Below are positions 1 through 12,800 of a stretch of DNA of 64,000 nucleotides, in pieces (within the stretch, counting starts at the first letter, position 1; each line of letters starts with the position of its first letter). The position numbers and the translations under genes are program-made. Source of the DNA: Anaeramoeba flamelloides (taxonomy: Eukaryota; Metamonada; Anaeramoebidae); contig JANTQA010000012.1 of NCBI GenBank assembly GCA_027625915.1, positions 1,767,001 to 1,831,000 of the forward strand, given 5' to 3'. The notes under the pieces were generated by a model that saw only the letters and a program-made list of their open reading frames with translations, searched no databases and was not told the origin of the DNA.

Positions 1-512
1 TTATTTCGTTGCATTTTGTGCTTATAGAATTACTGTGGAACTCTAAAAAACAAAAATTTATTTTTAATTGTAAACTTTACTAAAAATGTTGATTTTTTTT
101 ATTAGATTACATTCCAAGATCTAGTTAATCATTGTTTGGGAAGACCAAAAATTAATAACCGTTTTAAATTAAGGTTTGTCTAAAGGGGATTTTAAGAATT
201 TAAATGGTTTCTGAAATCTTGATATTTCGGTATTTTGAAGTTTTGATTGTAAACATTAGTCGAAAACAATCTCTTTCGAAAAAACATCTTTTTTGGAAGA
301 TTTTATAATTCAATTTGATTTAAAAGGTTATTTAAGATTAACCGTGATAAATTTGCCTTCATTAACAATGATAAATATCTTATTGAATTAATAGATTTTA
401 ATATTTCCTATTAAATATTTCTCTTATTTTTAGTAAAGTTTACAATTAAAAATAAATTTTTGTTTTTTAGAGTTCCACAGTAATTCTATAAGCACAAAAT
501 GCAACGAAATAA
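1..512. mobile_element. Fold-back (MITE-like) element with perfect 87-bp inverted repeats
   Basis: Bases 1-87 are the exact reverse complement of 426-512; the terminal motif reads TTATTTCGTTGCATTTTGTG. The 338-bp centre is AT-rich and I see no coding potential. Long perfect arms around a short non-coding core are typical of non-autonomous DNA transposons or fold-back elements. The left arm begins at the first base of the window, so the element may extend further and no target-site duplication can be judged. Absence of mismatches between the arms suggests a recent insertion or recent homogenisation. Confidence 0.75.
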
Positions 513-1828
513 TTTTGCCTTTGAAAATTATTATTGATAGTGACTTTGGTTTTTCTTAAATGTAAGATTTGTTCATAAAATTTTACTTTGATCAAAAATC
601 ATTTTGCTAATATTTACTATTTAAAAAACGAAAACAAATTTTTGACTGACCCAATTTTTTTTAATGACCCAAATTTTTTTCACAATGGTTATATAAAATT
701 TGATTAACACCACAACTTTTAACAAATACTCGATTTGCAAAAAATCAAAAAAAAAAAAAAGTTTAAAAATATTCTCAATTTCAAAAAAATTCAAATTAAA
801 AACAATCTCAATTACAAAAAAATCAAATTTTTAGAAAAAAATCTGATTTGTACATTGTATTATCTTTACAAATGCTTAAATTTCTTCGATTTAAAACCAA
901 TTGATTTTTTTCCGTCCAGCATCAATTTAATTCAATTTGATCTAATTTGTGGTTGTTTTATAACACTTTACATTTGACAAAGTAAGGGTTTTTTTTAATA
1001 GTCTTTCAATAATAATAATTCATTTAAAAAATAAAAAAAATGAAAAAATAAAAATCTTTGAGCTCACAAAAATACCAAATAGTTACACTTCATAACAGGT
1101 ATATTTGTTGTTTTCAAAATTAATAATTCACCAAGATTTCAAATAGGAAAATAAGTGAGTGATTTGGCGCCTTTTTTCTAAAAATGACCTTGTTTTTCAT
1201 TGTTAATTTTTTGAGATGGATCGTTTATCACATGTTGATTGGTTTTTAATTGATATCAAGTATTAACAAAAATTTCCAAAAAAATTTTTTTTCGCAATTA
1301 TAAATGTAACCTGAATTAATTTTTTTTTATTTTAAAATTTTTTTCATTTTTTTTTTTTTGTCTTAAAAAGATACTGTATCATATTTCTTTAAATTTAAGC
1401 AAGTACTCCACCAAAGTGAGATAAAAAATATTTGTTTTTAACCAATATGTAAAGATCCTATTCTTTTTTAACTCTCTGAAAGGAAATACAATTTTTACTA
1501 ATTTAAAATTAAAAATTTACCTTTTTAATTAATTTGCAAAGATCAAGAGTATTTTCTACATATTATTTTTCAAGGAAATTTTTTTTTTATGGGTACACAT
1601 GCATAAAATTGATGTCTTTATATTTTGACTAATATATTGCTTTAAAAAAATAAAATTCAATAAACCAGATACGGAACCAGATATATATATATAATATTTG
1701 TGAACATATAAATATATATATATATAACACTCAATACTTGCATCATACAAAAAAAAAACAATTAATTTATTTATTTATTTTTTATTCATACTGAAATCCT
1801 TTTTTTTCTTACTCTTTTAATTTAATAG
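513..1828 (+). other. AT-rich stretch probably containing undefined 5' exons of the pseudokinase gene
   Basis: No long open frame is convincing here. Positions about 967-1190 resemble 52430-52650: both have TTTGACAAAGTAAG with a GTAAG donor, a following ACACTTC motif, a GTT(A)TTCAAAATTA motif and TTTTTTCTAAAAATA/G. Because the downstream exon at 1829 encodes a kinase C-lobe, this stretch is where N-lobe exons should lie, but the frame here is interrupted by stops and I could not build a convincing model. A TA microsatellite lies at about 1681-1725. Confidence 0.35.
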
Positions 1829-3891
1829 TACTTGAATATTTTGATTCAAAAAAATATTATGAATGTAAAATAACCCCTTTAAATATCATTGTAGATAAAA
1901 ACTCTCAAATAAAAGTCGATTTGTCTTGCCTTTTCCCTGATCTTTTGAGTAATTATTATCTAAATCTACAAAAAAATGATTATCTCCATTTTACGAAATT
2001 AACTCCTCGCAAAGATAGCAAAAATTATGTATTTGTTTTAGGGTTATTGCTTCGATATTTGTTTTTAAATGATGAATTATACCTTCAAAAAAAAAAAAGT
2101 CATATGAATAAGGACAAAATCACTTCAAATGATGATTTAGAAACGTTTACAACCCCTTCAAACTTCAGACACCCTTCAAGATTTTTAATGAGAAAGATGT
2201 TAAGACCTGAACCTGAAAATAGACCCTCTCTAAAATGGATCAAATATTCCAAATGGGTTATTGATTCTTTACAACAAATCCCAAAAGTGAAAAACTTATA
2301 TCGCTTCCCCATGAATGCACTGTTCAAAAAAATTAACTTACAAGTATTGTTTCAAATGTCATGCCTGAAATATGATTTAGAATTGGTTGTTAATGATATA
2401 TTAAACAACCCACATGGAAATATTTGTGCAGCGTATAAACTTTTGGCATTACAAAACTGGCAGTCGTCATCAAATAAGAAAAAACAACATATAAAGAAGA
2501 GTATAAAATCTAAATCCGAATCTGGGCAAATACAAGTAAAAAAATCAAGTACTCAGCCATTAGATCTCTCATATAAAAGTATGAAAGAAATGAAAAATAT
2601 TATTAAAAAGACTATAAATTCACAAAAAAACCAAAAAATTCAAATTGAAAAATCAAATTCAAATGATTCAGGGATATTACTTGATGAATTATCAAAAGAC
2701 CGTAATTCCACTTCAGGGACCAATATTAGCCCCGAATATATAACTGGCTCAAGTATCATTTCAAAAACACAATCCAGTGACTGTTCATGCTTGGATCGTA
2801 ATTTCCAAAAAATGATTAAATTGAAACAAGCCAGTTCAAGTAGCTCGGAAGATGTCTTTTATTCGTTTGGAAATAACACAAATGAAGACGATCAAAAAAA
2901 AGTAATTAAAAGTAAATCAAATGATCTTTCTTTAAAAAAGGAGAATTCTCGAAAGAAGAAGAATTATAAGACTAAGAATAAAGGAAATGGGAAGGTTTTG
3001 ATAGATAAACCCCAACTAACTGAAGAAAAAGATCTCAAAGAATTAAAAGAATTATTAAAAAAAATCGTAGATTGTAGAAACGATGTTGTCTCTACGAGCA
3101 ATTCAAAAAAAAGAAAAAAAAAATCAAAAAGGGGGGATATCCAAAAAAATAAATATACACTGAAACAAAAAATGAATTTAATACGCTCAAAGTTAGAAAT
3201 CGCTTCTAAAGTGGGGGGTAATGCAATTTCAAATCTATTCAGCCCCAGGCAAATAAAAAGATTGAAAAATAAAAATAATATTTTTTTTAATAAAAAAAAG
3301 GAAAACAAAAATATTATTTGCAACAGCTCGAGAGATGATTTAATTACAAAAAAGCATAAGTTAAAAAGAATAACAACCACAAATAATTCGATTCATTCAA
3401 AAAATATGAGGGCACAGACATTGTCTAACATACCCCAAATGAATTATTTAAAATTGAAAAAATACAAATCCGATGATATAATTAATTATAATTATTCAAG
3501 ATTCTGTTATTCAACAAATGATGTAACATCTATCCATTGGTCACTTGACGAATCAGAAAGTTTCGGTTTAGTTTCTGAAACAACAGGGAAATTAGCTATA
3601 CAAGAATTATTTGGTTCATCGCTTTTTCAAACAAACAAACAGAAAATTGTTGATGAAATTGAAACAATTTTCCAATTCATAGGAATCAGTTTAAAAAAAA
3701 TTAAACGTTACCATTATCTCTGTAAAGCAATTTTGGGGAAAGAAATTATTACATTCCAGATCAAAATTAAAAACAATAAAAAAAATTCTCTCGGAAAGAT
3801 CACCATAAAAAATATCAGTAGTAAGCCACGCCTGTTCCATGAATTGTGGTCAAATATATATAATGATCATAAAATCTTGTTTCATTTATAA
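1829..3891 (+). CDS. CAMK/AMPK-like pseudokinase, 3' exon with KA1-like C-terminus (5' end missing)
   Basis: The exon is open from a splice acceptor (AG at 1827-1828) to TAA at 3889-3891, about 686 codons. Residues at 1861-1884 read ECKITPLN where an active kinase has HRDLKPEN, so the catalytic Asp and Lys are gone. The DFG position (about 1918-1926) reads DLS. Further C-lobe marks are FVLGLLLRYLF (about 2032; compare WSLGVILYxLL) and FMRKMLRPEPENRPS (about 2185), the normal end of a CAMK-type domain. A long Lys/Ser-rich linker follows. The last 80 residues, from IVDEIETIF, have the spacing of a KA1 domain (MARK/AMPK C-terminus). I infer a non-catalytic, possibly membrane- or scaffold-binding kinase homologue. 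The N-lobe exons are not identified; the first in-frame start-like codon in this exon is a TTG and is not believable as the true start. Confidence 0.72.
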
Positions 3892-6800
3892 TGGTTGTTA
3901 TATATATATATATATTTTTTTATAATTATTAAGATGACTAATCAATTTTATTATCTCTTCTTTTTTAACAATATGAGTTTTATTTTATTTTGAAATATTA
4001 ATTAAGTTGAATTATTTAAATAATTTTTTTATTTGATTGTATTTTCTTAATTTTACTTTTTTCAAATGGAATGAGGATTGAAAAAATTGATAAAAAAATA
4101 ATTCACAATATTGATAATTTTTTGTTTATTGTCCAAAATTTATTTATTCTTTACTTATCTAACTTTTTTCTTTGTTTTATTATTAATATTTTTTTTTTGG
4201 AAGTTGATAAAGAACTTTTTGTATAGATTAATTTTTTCATGTTTTGTCATTAATTTCCTTTCTTTCTCTTAAGTCTTTTTTTATATTATTTGTGTATTTT
4301 AAAGATACAAAATAAAAAACCTATTTTTATTGCTTTTTCCTTTTAAATTTTTGATTATTGCTGCTTTATTGGTTGGGTTGAAGGAGTAAATAAAGAAAAT
4401 TTATTCAAATAAAAATGAGAAAATAGATCAGAATAAGTTTTGAAATATGAGAAAAAAATAATAATAATTTCATTTGGTTGACCAAATTCAAAATTTATTT
4501 AATGCAATCAAGTTTTCAAGATTTCAAAGTGGTGGTAAGAACTTGATAAAACAGTCATCACAGATGAATAAAAATTTACAGTCTATAATTAAAAATTTGA
4601 TATACTGGGTGGTTGTGCTTTTTATAATTTAATAGAATAGAATTAAATTTTATATTTGGCTCCATTTTTTTTTTTTGAAATACTTATGAAAGGGGTCTTT
4701 AGCTTTTACGAGAATAAAAAAAAATTAGTAAAATCAAAAATAATGCTCTATTCTTTTGAATTCTGGTAAATCATCATTAGGTTTTTTTATATTTTTGAAT
4801 ATAAAAAGAAAATTTCAAAATTTTTCTTTTTATTTCTGAGATTGAAAAAACAGATTCGCTTTACAGTACTCTATTGTACTCTATGGTACACTAACTCAAA
4901 TAATATTTCAAAGCCTATCCAAATTTATATTTTTTATACTATTTTAAGCTTCTTTTATTTCGGGTTATCTATTAAATATTTGTTTATTGAAAATTTTTTT
5001 TTAGATTTTTTTAAGAAATAATGATGGATTATTTAACAGGATAAGAGAATAAATGGCTTCAAAAAAGATATTTTATTACATTTAAAGTCATTTTTACTTT
5101 TTTTTTCAATCTCTTAAAATGTTTTTTAATTAAAAAAATTAAAATCGGGGTTATAGAATCTGTTTTCAATGATATTCTAAATAAGATTTTTTGTCTTTTT
5201 TCGGTTTTTTTTGTAAATTTATTTATTAAAATGGTGTAAATATCTAAAAGTGATCTTTTTAAGTTCTTATAAATTAATTTATGTGTTTAACAAGAGATTT
5301 TTAAAAAATTTTTCCCCCTCTTTTGGGAATATTTAAAATATCAAAAAAATATTAATAATAATAAAATTAAAACTAATATTAAAAAAATAGAGAATTTTAC
5401 TATAAAATTTGTTAAGTAAAAGGAAATTTTTCAAAAAAAAAGGGTTATTTTTCTGAAATTGTGATAAGTAACAATATCTGTAAATTAGATTATATATCAA
5501 GATAATTTACAAAAATCAGGATAATTATATAAAAATATGGGTAAAATAAAAAATATTCATTAAGGAACTAGCCTCTATTATTTTTTTGACGAATTTTAAA
5601 TAGGATCCTTTAACTAGAAATAAGTTTAAGATGAATGTAAATAAGGTTTTTCAAATCTTAGTAATTGGGAATAAATTTTTCCAATCTCCATTAAATTTAG
5701 GTAAAAAAAGTTTTAATAGAGATTTTTTCCTTAAGAAAATATATTTTGATTTAATTTTCAATTCTCTTTTCAGCTAATGTGGTAATCTTTTGAAAAAGAA
5801 AATTTTCAGATGATAAAAAATACAGACCTACAAATAAAATTAATTCTTTTTTTTTAAAAAAAAAGATGGTTTATTCAATAAACAATCAAATCAAGATTTT
5901 TCATCGTATTTCGATTTGATTTTGTGGGTAGATCAGTCTATCGTTTAAATCAAAAACATTAATAACTTGATACTAAATAAAAAGTGTCTCCTTCATTACT
6001 GTATTTCAAATAAATATGACAAAAAACTCTTGGAGAGTAACCAACCTATCCATCTTTTGAAGGATGAGGTAATCTTTGGTGATGAAAATTTTCATAATTC
6101 TCTTAAAATTAGAAGTAGATGGGTAGTTTTTTTCAAAGCTTTCTCAATTACCAGTCACATTCTCAAAAATTATTGAGTTTGTAAGAAAAAAAAAATTTTT
6201 TTTTAATCAAATTTTTCTTCAAAGAGAGTCTTTAAATTTTTTTTTTATATTAGTTTTTTGTCAATAATATTATATGAAATTTTTTATGATTATTTGAATT
6301 TTTGTCATTAGATCATGAAATTATTAATTTTTTTATTATTCGAATTTTTATCAACAAAAAAACGCAAATTTCAGAACTTTTTTTTGGGGTAAGATAATCC
6401 TTGAGTTTGAGGAAAACACAAGAATAATGAAGAGGAAATTGAAAGTTAAAAAATAAAAAAAAAAAAAAAATTGTAATCTATCATGGGTGATCTTGTGATT
6501 GTGGTGGTTTCTATTTAATTATTTTATCTAAAATTTAAAAAAAAATTTGATATTTAACAGGGTAAGTACATTTTATAATTTTTGAATGTTGCTTTTTATT
6601 GTAAACTAAATTATTAAAATCATTTCTATAACAAAAAAAAAGATAATATTTTTCTAAATATAAAAATGACAGATATCCTCAGTAAAAAAATTTACATAAT
6701 AATTGAAAAAATCGATTTCAAAAAAAAAAAAAAATGATCAAAAAATACTTTAAATCATTTATTCATTGGTCTTATCTTTAAATTTTAGTATAATTGCTTC

Positions 6801-7044
6801 TTTCTTGCTTTTTTTTATTTTTTAATTCTTGAATGAAAAACTATTTTTTTGGAAAAATTTGTGTTTAACAAATTACTTTCTATATAATAAGAATTTCTAA
6901 AATGAATTTGAAAATCCTATTTTCATTTGATTTATCTAATTATGGTTTTGGTTCAGAAATTAGGAATTTTTTTTCATTCTTTCTTCAGAAATTAAGATAT
7001 ATTGGAGGTGTTTGTTTGTTTAGGTAATTATTTATTTTTGAAAT
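3892..7044. other. Gene-poor AT-rich DNA
   Basis: No supported gene. A TA run follows the pseudokinase stop at about 3900-3915. A 69-codon frame at 5967-6176 (+) has reasonably mixed residues but no ATG at its start, no relatives I recognise and no clear splice sites; it could be a decayed exon. Near 4740-4800 a segment (CTATTCTTTTGAATTCTGG) resembles the tandem repeat at 12165-12365. Confidence 0.5.
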
Positions 7045-7046
7045 TA

Positions 7047-7242
7047 CAGTAAGTTTCACTTTTAAAGCACAAACTTTCAAAAAAAATTAAAGCACAAAAA
7101 AATCTCAAATTAAGGATCAAAATTAGGAATTTTTTTTTTTACAATTTATTTTTACAAGAATTTGAATTTTGTGCTTTAATTTAAGATTTTTTTTGTGCCT
7201 TAAATTTCGTTGTAAGTTGTGACTTAAAAGTGAAACTGACTG
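7047..7242. mobile_element. MITE, TA target-site family (copy 1)
   Basis: Starts CAGTAAGTTTCACTTTTAA and ends with the reverse complement form TTAAAAGTGAAACTGACTG, flanked on each side by TA (7045-7046 and 7243-7244). The arms run about 80 bp and repeat the motif AAGGCACAAA with drift. The same family occurs at 35616-35813 and 36230-36487. A TA duplication and CAGT termini fit a Tc1/mariner-type non-autonomous element. This copy carries more mismatches between arms than the other two, so it looks oldest. Confidence 0.8.
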
Positions 7243-7244
7243 TA

Positions 7245-8792
7245 ACTTGAAAACTCAAAATAATAATAAATTTATGATTGAAATTTTTTCTCAATTTTTC
7301 TTTTAATTTAGTCGAATCTTTTCTAGTTGTTTGTATAATTTCAAGAATTCAACCCCTTTATTTAAATTTTTGAAATGGTATTATTTGTTTTGTTTTGGTT
7401 TGATAAAAAATGTTGAAGAATTCCCAAAACAAATTTGTAAAAAAGGATACAAGTAAAAATATTAATAAATATTAATCGGGTAAGAGATCCAAGGTTAATA
7501 TCTTGTTTATTTACATCCAAATAGAGAAGAAAAAGAAGAAATTGTTTCTTAATATATACTTTGGTAAAATGTTTTTCCTTTCATTCTTGATTTCAACAAA
7601 GTTATTTGGAAAGGTGGTCTTCCTTATTTAGTCTTCTAAAAGAAAAATTTTGTTTCAAATGTACAAATTTTCGGATCTATTTTTTTGGTTTATTCTTTCG
7701 TTAATACCAAACATTCTATAAACGCACATATCTAGATCCAAAACCAAATTTACTAAAACCAAAAAATTTAATCAAAAAAAATGTTCGAAAAATCGAAAAA
7801 TTTTAGATTCAACTCTATATTAAATTGGTTATTTTCACAAAATAGTGCTCCGAATGGTGAAATGTGGAAGTTTGAATATTTCATGTAACTCAAACAATCT
7901 TTTTTCAGTAAGGTTTTCACAATTAAAATTTTTCAAAATGGTAAAATGTACTTACTTCCTTTGAAATACAACATAGAAGTTTTCTAATTTGTGTTAAATA
8001 TTTCAAACCTGTTTAACTGACTAGTTATCTTACATTTTTTCACTCAAAAGAAGTGAAATTCCACAATACACTTTTTTGGTGCCCTGTTGCCCCATGAGTA
8101 TGGGTCCAAATCCACGATAAGTGACCAGAGCCTTTAAACAAAAATTTGTTCTTGAAAAAAACAACAAAGAATTAAAAAGAAAAATAAAAAAAAAAAAAAC
8201 AAAAAATATATTTGTGGTAAAAAGTTAACTTTATTAAAGTGTATTCGATAAAACGAAAAATTATATATATCAAAATATATATAAATTTAAGTATATATCT
8301 AATTTGTTAGTATTAATAAAAACACAGATTATGATTTTCAAAAATCTTGTTAAAAAGAAAATTGACTCAATACCTTAATTAGCATTTTTATGTTCCTAAT
8401 TTAAATCAATTTATTAATAAGTTAGAAGTAGTTTTCAAAGATCCTTAGAAAAAGAAACAATGACTCGGTTACTACTCAAACAAAATAAAAATTGATTGTT
8501 TAAAAATAAAAAAAAAATAAGAAATAAAACTAAAATAATAAAAAGATGAATGAAAAAAAAAAATAAAAAGATCTCAATTACTTTAAAATTTTCAAAGTCT
8601 TATTGGAAAGAAACTTTGACTCGAATTTCATTTGTAATTTGATCTTAGGTTCTTAAAATTCAAAAATGAAGGACAAATCAACAAAAAAAAAAGAACAAGA
8701 AAATTGGGAAAGAAAAAGAAAAAGAAAAGAAAACAAGAAAGTAGTATTATAAAAATAAAATAAAAAAAAAAAAAAATGAAAGAAAAAAGAGT
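7245..8792. other. AT-rich DNA downstream of the 8793-9893 gene
   Basis: No gene seen. At about 8075-8135 there is an unusually GC-rich patch for this DNA (GCCCTGTTGCCCCATGAG and GGTCCAAATCCACG) that does not fold as a tRNA; see the findings. The segment 8500-8790 is A-rich and lies just beyond the stop codon of the minus-strand gene, so it is probably its 3' flank. Confidence 0.4.
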
Positions 8793-9893
8793 TTAGTACC
8801 AAATATCATTTAAACAAATTAAATTATGTTCTTCTTCGAAATCATTTCCAAAGAAATCGTCAATATCTTGATTAAAATTGAAAAGAAATTCTGGTTGTAT
8901 TAATGGGAGCTTGTGAAGTGCGGGTACCTCTTCCTTATTTTCTAAATGGTTTGTTTCTTCGAAAAGAGGATCACTATTGAACGTTTCTTCAAAAAGAGGA
9001 TCTCTATTGTGTGTCGTTAAGAAAGGTGAGCTTGGTTCTTGTGGAAGAAAATCATTTAAGGTGCCCGTCGTTGAATCGTTTTGAATGCTTGTTTTGAGCT
9101 TTCGTTGCTTTATGATCGGGGTGTTAAACGATTCGGTTTGGTTATTATTCTCTATTTCTTTTGAAAGACGCTTTCTTGTTTGAGGAGCAGCACTAAAATG
9201 AATTGTTGCACTCTCGTCAATTTTTTTTATTTCAAATTGGTTACTTTCTTCGATCTTTAGATTTGTTTTTCTTGTTGTAGTCATGCTTTTATTTGTGTTT
9301 GTGTTTGTGTTTGTGTTTGTGTTTGTGTTTGTGTTTGTGTTTGTTTTTGTTTTTGTTTTTGTTTTTGTGTTTGTGTTTGTGTTTTTCTTTGTGTTTCTTT
9401 TCCTTGTTCTGGTTGTATTTTTTCTTGTGTTTATTAGGTTTTTTGTTTCTGTGTTTGCTTGTTTTTCTTGCTGCGATGCCATCAACTTTTTTTTTTTGTT
9501 TTCGATTTTTTTTTGTTGGATTTTCAATTTTATTTGTTTTCGTTCTTCTGATTGTGGTTCAAATACAAACCACTCACGAGAGTATTTCCTAGAGTTTTCA
9601 AGCTCAAAATTTTTCATTAAAAAGCTTGTAATGCCTCTTTCAATCGACTTTTTTGGTTTATTCGTTAAGTGTGAGAGATACTCGACACACGTCCTTTTAA
9701 TCCGGACTTGCTTAGGGTAGCTTTCTTGTGGAACACCTTTTTTGATTAATTTCTTGGACAAAAGTGAAAAATCTAAGCCAAGTACTTCACCTGTTCGAAT
9801 TTTGCTGATTTCTTTTAATCGTTTGCGAAACCCAGTAATTTTTTGAAACTTGATTTGAAGATCTTCTTCGGTTAAGGGAATAACGATAGTCAT
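8793..9893 (-). CDS. Conserved-looking protein of unknown function with NT dipeptide repeat
   Basis: 366 codons from ATG (9891-9893), giving MTIVIPLTEEDLQIKFQ; an in-frame TTG 13 codons upstream is not a credible start. Residues 1-120 are compositionally normal and look folded: amphipathic helices, a GEVLGLDFSLLSKKL segment and a KREWF-like aromatic end. I do not recognise this domain. A Lys-rich coil follows (about 125-150), then an Asn-Thr run encoded by an AACACA hexanucleotide array (about 9294-9400), then a disordered tail with DPLFEET repeated twice (both about 8960-9010) and an acidic C-terminus. The basic centre and acidic phenylalanine-rich tail would suit a nuclear regulatory protein, but that is inference. 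No introns are needed. Confidence 0.7.
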   Translation of the reverse strand: MTIVIPLTEEDLQIKFQKITGFRKRLKEISKIRTGEVLGLDFSLLSKKLIKKGVPQESYPKQVRIKRTCVEYLSHLTNKPKKSIERGITSFLMKNFELENSRKYSREWFVFEPQSEERKQIKLKIQQKKIENKKKKLMASQQEKQANTETKNLINTRKNTTRTRKRNTKKNTNTNTKTKTKTKTNTNTNTNTNTNTNTNTNKSMTTTRKTNLKIEESNQFEIKKIDESATIHFSAAPQTRKRLSKEIENNNQTESFNTPIIKQRKLKTSIQNDSTTGTLNDFLPQEPSSPFLTTHNRDPLFEETFNSDPLFEETNHLENKEEVPALHKLPLIQPEFLFNFNQDIDDFFGNDFEEEHNLICLNDIWY

Positions 9894-12800
9894 CTTGTGG
9901 ATTTCTTTTTGTTTAAATAATTTTTGGTACAAAGAAAAAAAAAAAGAGAAAAGAAATTTGGTACAATTGAAAAAATAAAAATAAAAACAAGAGTTTTTGT
10001 AAAGCGTTGAAAAGCAAAAAGAAAAAAAGGTAAAAAAAAAAAAAAATTTATGTTCGTAAAAAAAAAAGTAAAAAAAAAGAAAACTAAAATTAAAAAAATG
10101 ATTTTACAACTAAAGCACCACAATCTAGTTGGGTATTCAAACGTTTTAATAGGAGATTCGTTTTTGGTGTTTATGTTTTGTTTTTTGTGTCAACTAAATT
10201 TATTCAAAATTTAGAAAGTTATCAGCACTCTGATTTCCCAATTAACAAAGGAAAATATAGGTTTTGAGTTCATAAAAATATTTTTCGCTCTTGAGAAGTT
10301 GAATAAAATCAAATTCGAAATTTCAGATTTAATTCAGAGTCAGATGGAAATTTGAGACAAAATTGTCTTTTTATTCATTTGAAAGCAATAAGTGGATTTG
10401 GGGATATCAGAGTTAATTCACCAGAAAGTTTTTAAAAATCACAATTATTTGGAACAAATTGAGATCTCAGAGAAAATCGGTAATATTCAATCTAATCTAG
10501 ATAAAATATAATCGCAATATTCGATACAAGGAGGATAATTGTCAAAAAATCGAGATAAATGACCAAACGTAGTAATGAAAAGCAAACTGATATAATAGTT
10601 GATTACTTTAAGGCTAATTCGATAATATTTCTAAAAACAAAAATTTTACATTGCTAAAAAAAAAAGAATATGTGAAAAAAGTCATTCTTTGGAAAAACAA
10701 TAAAAAAGATTCTTGATTTAATCAAGGATCAGATCAAAGAGTTTTCACTGCACTTTATTTTTGTTTGGTTGACAAACCGATCGATTCTTTTAGATCAACA
10801 AATCTAATAACTAAAGATAAATAAATTTTTTCTCATTCATTGTAGTGTTGTAAATTGTGTTGAATGAAACGACTTCTAAAACAACCAACACTTCACTCGT
10901 TCTTTAAAGAAATGCGTTCTTGGGTTCAAACATTTTCAATATTCTAGTGAAACTGTTAGGAGTTGGTTTACTATTCAAAAGCTTGCACAACTACCTATCC
11001 ACATTATCACCAATTATTAAGATTTATTGCTCCAATTGTTTTCTTCTTCTCATTCTTCTTTTCAATATCTTTGTATTGGGCAGAAAACACAACTAGAGCT
11101 TTAAGTGCTTATAGATTTTTGTTTGATCGATCACCAATAAGATTGAACATTAATCTTTTTTATTTTTGGTTATTTAACTCGTGAAGGTAATAACTCCATT
11201 TTAAAAAAACAAAACACCTATTTTGTATTCAATTATATTTTTGAAATGGATACGATTATTTGTTTGATCATAAAATTCACTGAAATTTTACATTTTCAAC
11301 AAAAAAAAATGAAATGCAGAAAATTTTTTTTTTCACAACAAAAAATAGAAGGTATTTTCAAAATACTTTGATGTTTTTTGTATTTCAAACCTTTCAAACA
11401 TTTGAAGACACTTAACAAACCACCTTGAAACTTTCTAACATATTCAAATGGGAAAAGCTCTGTAAAATTCATATCATTTGTAAAAGTCAAGAAATTTTGT
11501 TTAGTGATTTTAAAAAAAAATTTACATTTTTCGTGTTTTTTACTTTAACATGATTTGATAGATTATCGGGAAATTCTCTGAGCTCTTGATTTGTTACAAA
11601 TAATCATGATTTTTTTTATTGTTTGTGATAAAATAGCACTACTCATGTTTTTTTCTCTATAGTCAAGATTTTATTGCTAATGTTGTAAAAATCTATGTTT
11701 GCATCAAAGTTTCGAGACACAACAGTGAAAAATTTTTTCAAATAAAAAATTATTATTTGCTAATTTTACCCTTTTTAATAACTTCAATTAGAATAAAAAA
11801 TATTGGTTAATAAAGGATCTTTGATCAAAAAATATTTTTTAAGATATTTAACAATTCAAATTGGAAAATTGAATTTTCCAATGAGATATTTTTTTTCCAT
11901 TTAATAGTAAAAAATTTGAAAACTTTTTCTCTTGGCAGCTAAGGGGTCATTTTATTTTATTTTAAAAGTATTTTAAATCTGATGAAAACATTTTAAATAG
12001 GGAATCAATTATTTTGACTATTGCGGAGTTATTTGTTCTTTTAAATTGAAAAAAAAATAATTTTACTTTGATTTTCCGTTGGGTTATTTTTAATTTTTGA
12101 AATAAACCAAAAATTTTTATAAATTTTCGGTTTATTTCAAAAACAAAAAAAAAAAAAAGCCATTAACTTTTTCAGAATTTAAAAATATTGAGTAAAATCT
12201 ATATTTTTCTCCATTCTTTCGAATCCTGGAAAAGCCAGGCACTCTTACGGATACTTTCTTTAGGTTTTTCAGAATTTAAAGGAATAGAGAAAAATCAAAA
12301 GGATTTTACTCAATTCTTTTGAATTAAAAAAAACCTAGGCATGCTACGGCACTTGACGGACACTCTCAATATTTATCATCAGTTCTTTTTTTTTTTTTTT
12401 TTGAGTTTTTTTAAATTATTATAGTGTTTTCAAAACTATTAGTTATTATCTCTTTAAAAAAATATCCTAAAGTTGAGTTTAAAGATAATTCATTGTCACA
12501 TCCATTGGAAATTTTTTACCCCAAAATAGATCTTTTTTTCAAGACTAGAGACTTTTCAAAATCGTATTAATATTAACAACAATAAATTCAACAACCCCAA
12601 GATTTTTAAGAACTGAGAGGTTGATTATATTTGAATAAACCCGATTAATAAGAATGAAATTATAATTGAAGTTGTAGTTTTGTCTAACTTTTTTTTTTTT
12701 TAAAATTTATTTTTTCATACCTATGTTCAGAAATGCTAAAAATGGATTTCAAGTTAAAAATAATAATTCAATTTGGAAAATAGTAAATAATGTTTGTTTG

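Noticed and set aside
8085-8135. Possible tRNA suggested by GGTCCAAATCC, close to a tRNA B box
   Set aside because: The bases around it do not pair as a T-stem and no acceptor stem or A box fits.
9283-9720. Plus-strand frames rich in Val/Phe or Cys/Leu opposite the NT-repeat gene
   Set aside because: They are the antisense of the hexanucleotide array; composition is that of a shadow, not of a protein.
10963-11184. Hydrophobic 73-codon frame
   Set aside because: Begins with TTG, lacks recognisable motifs, and T-rich DNA produces such hydrophobic frames by chance.
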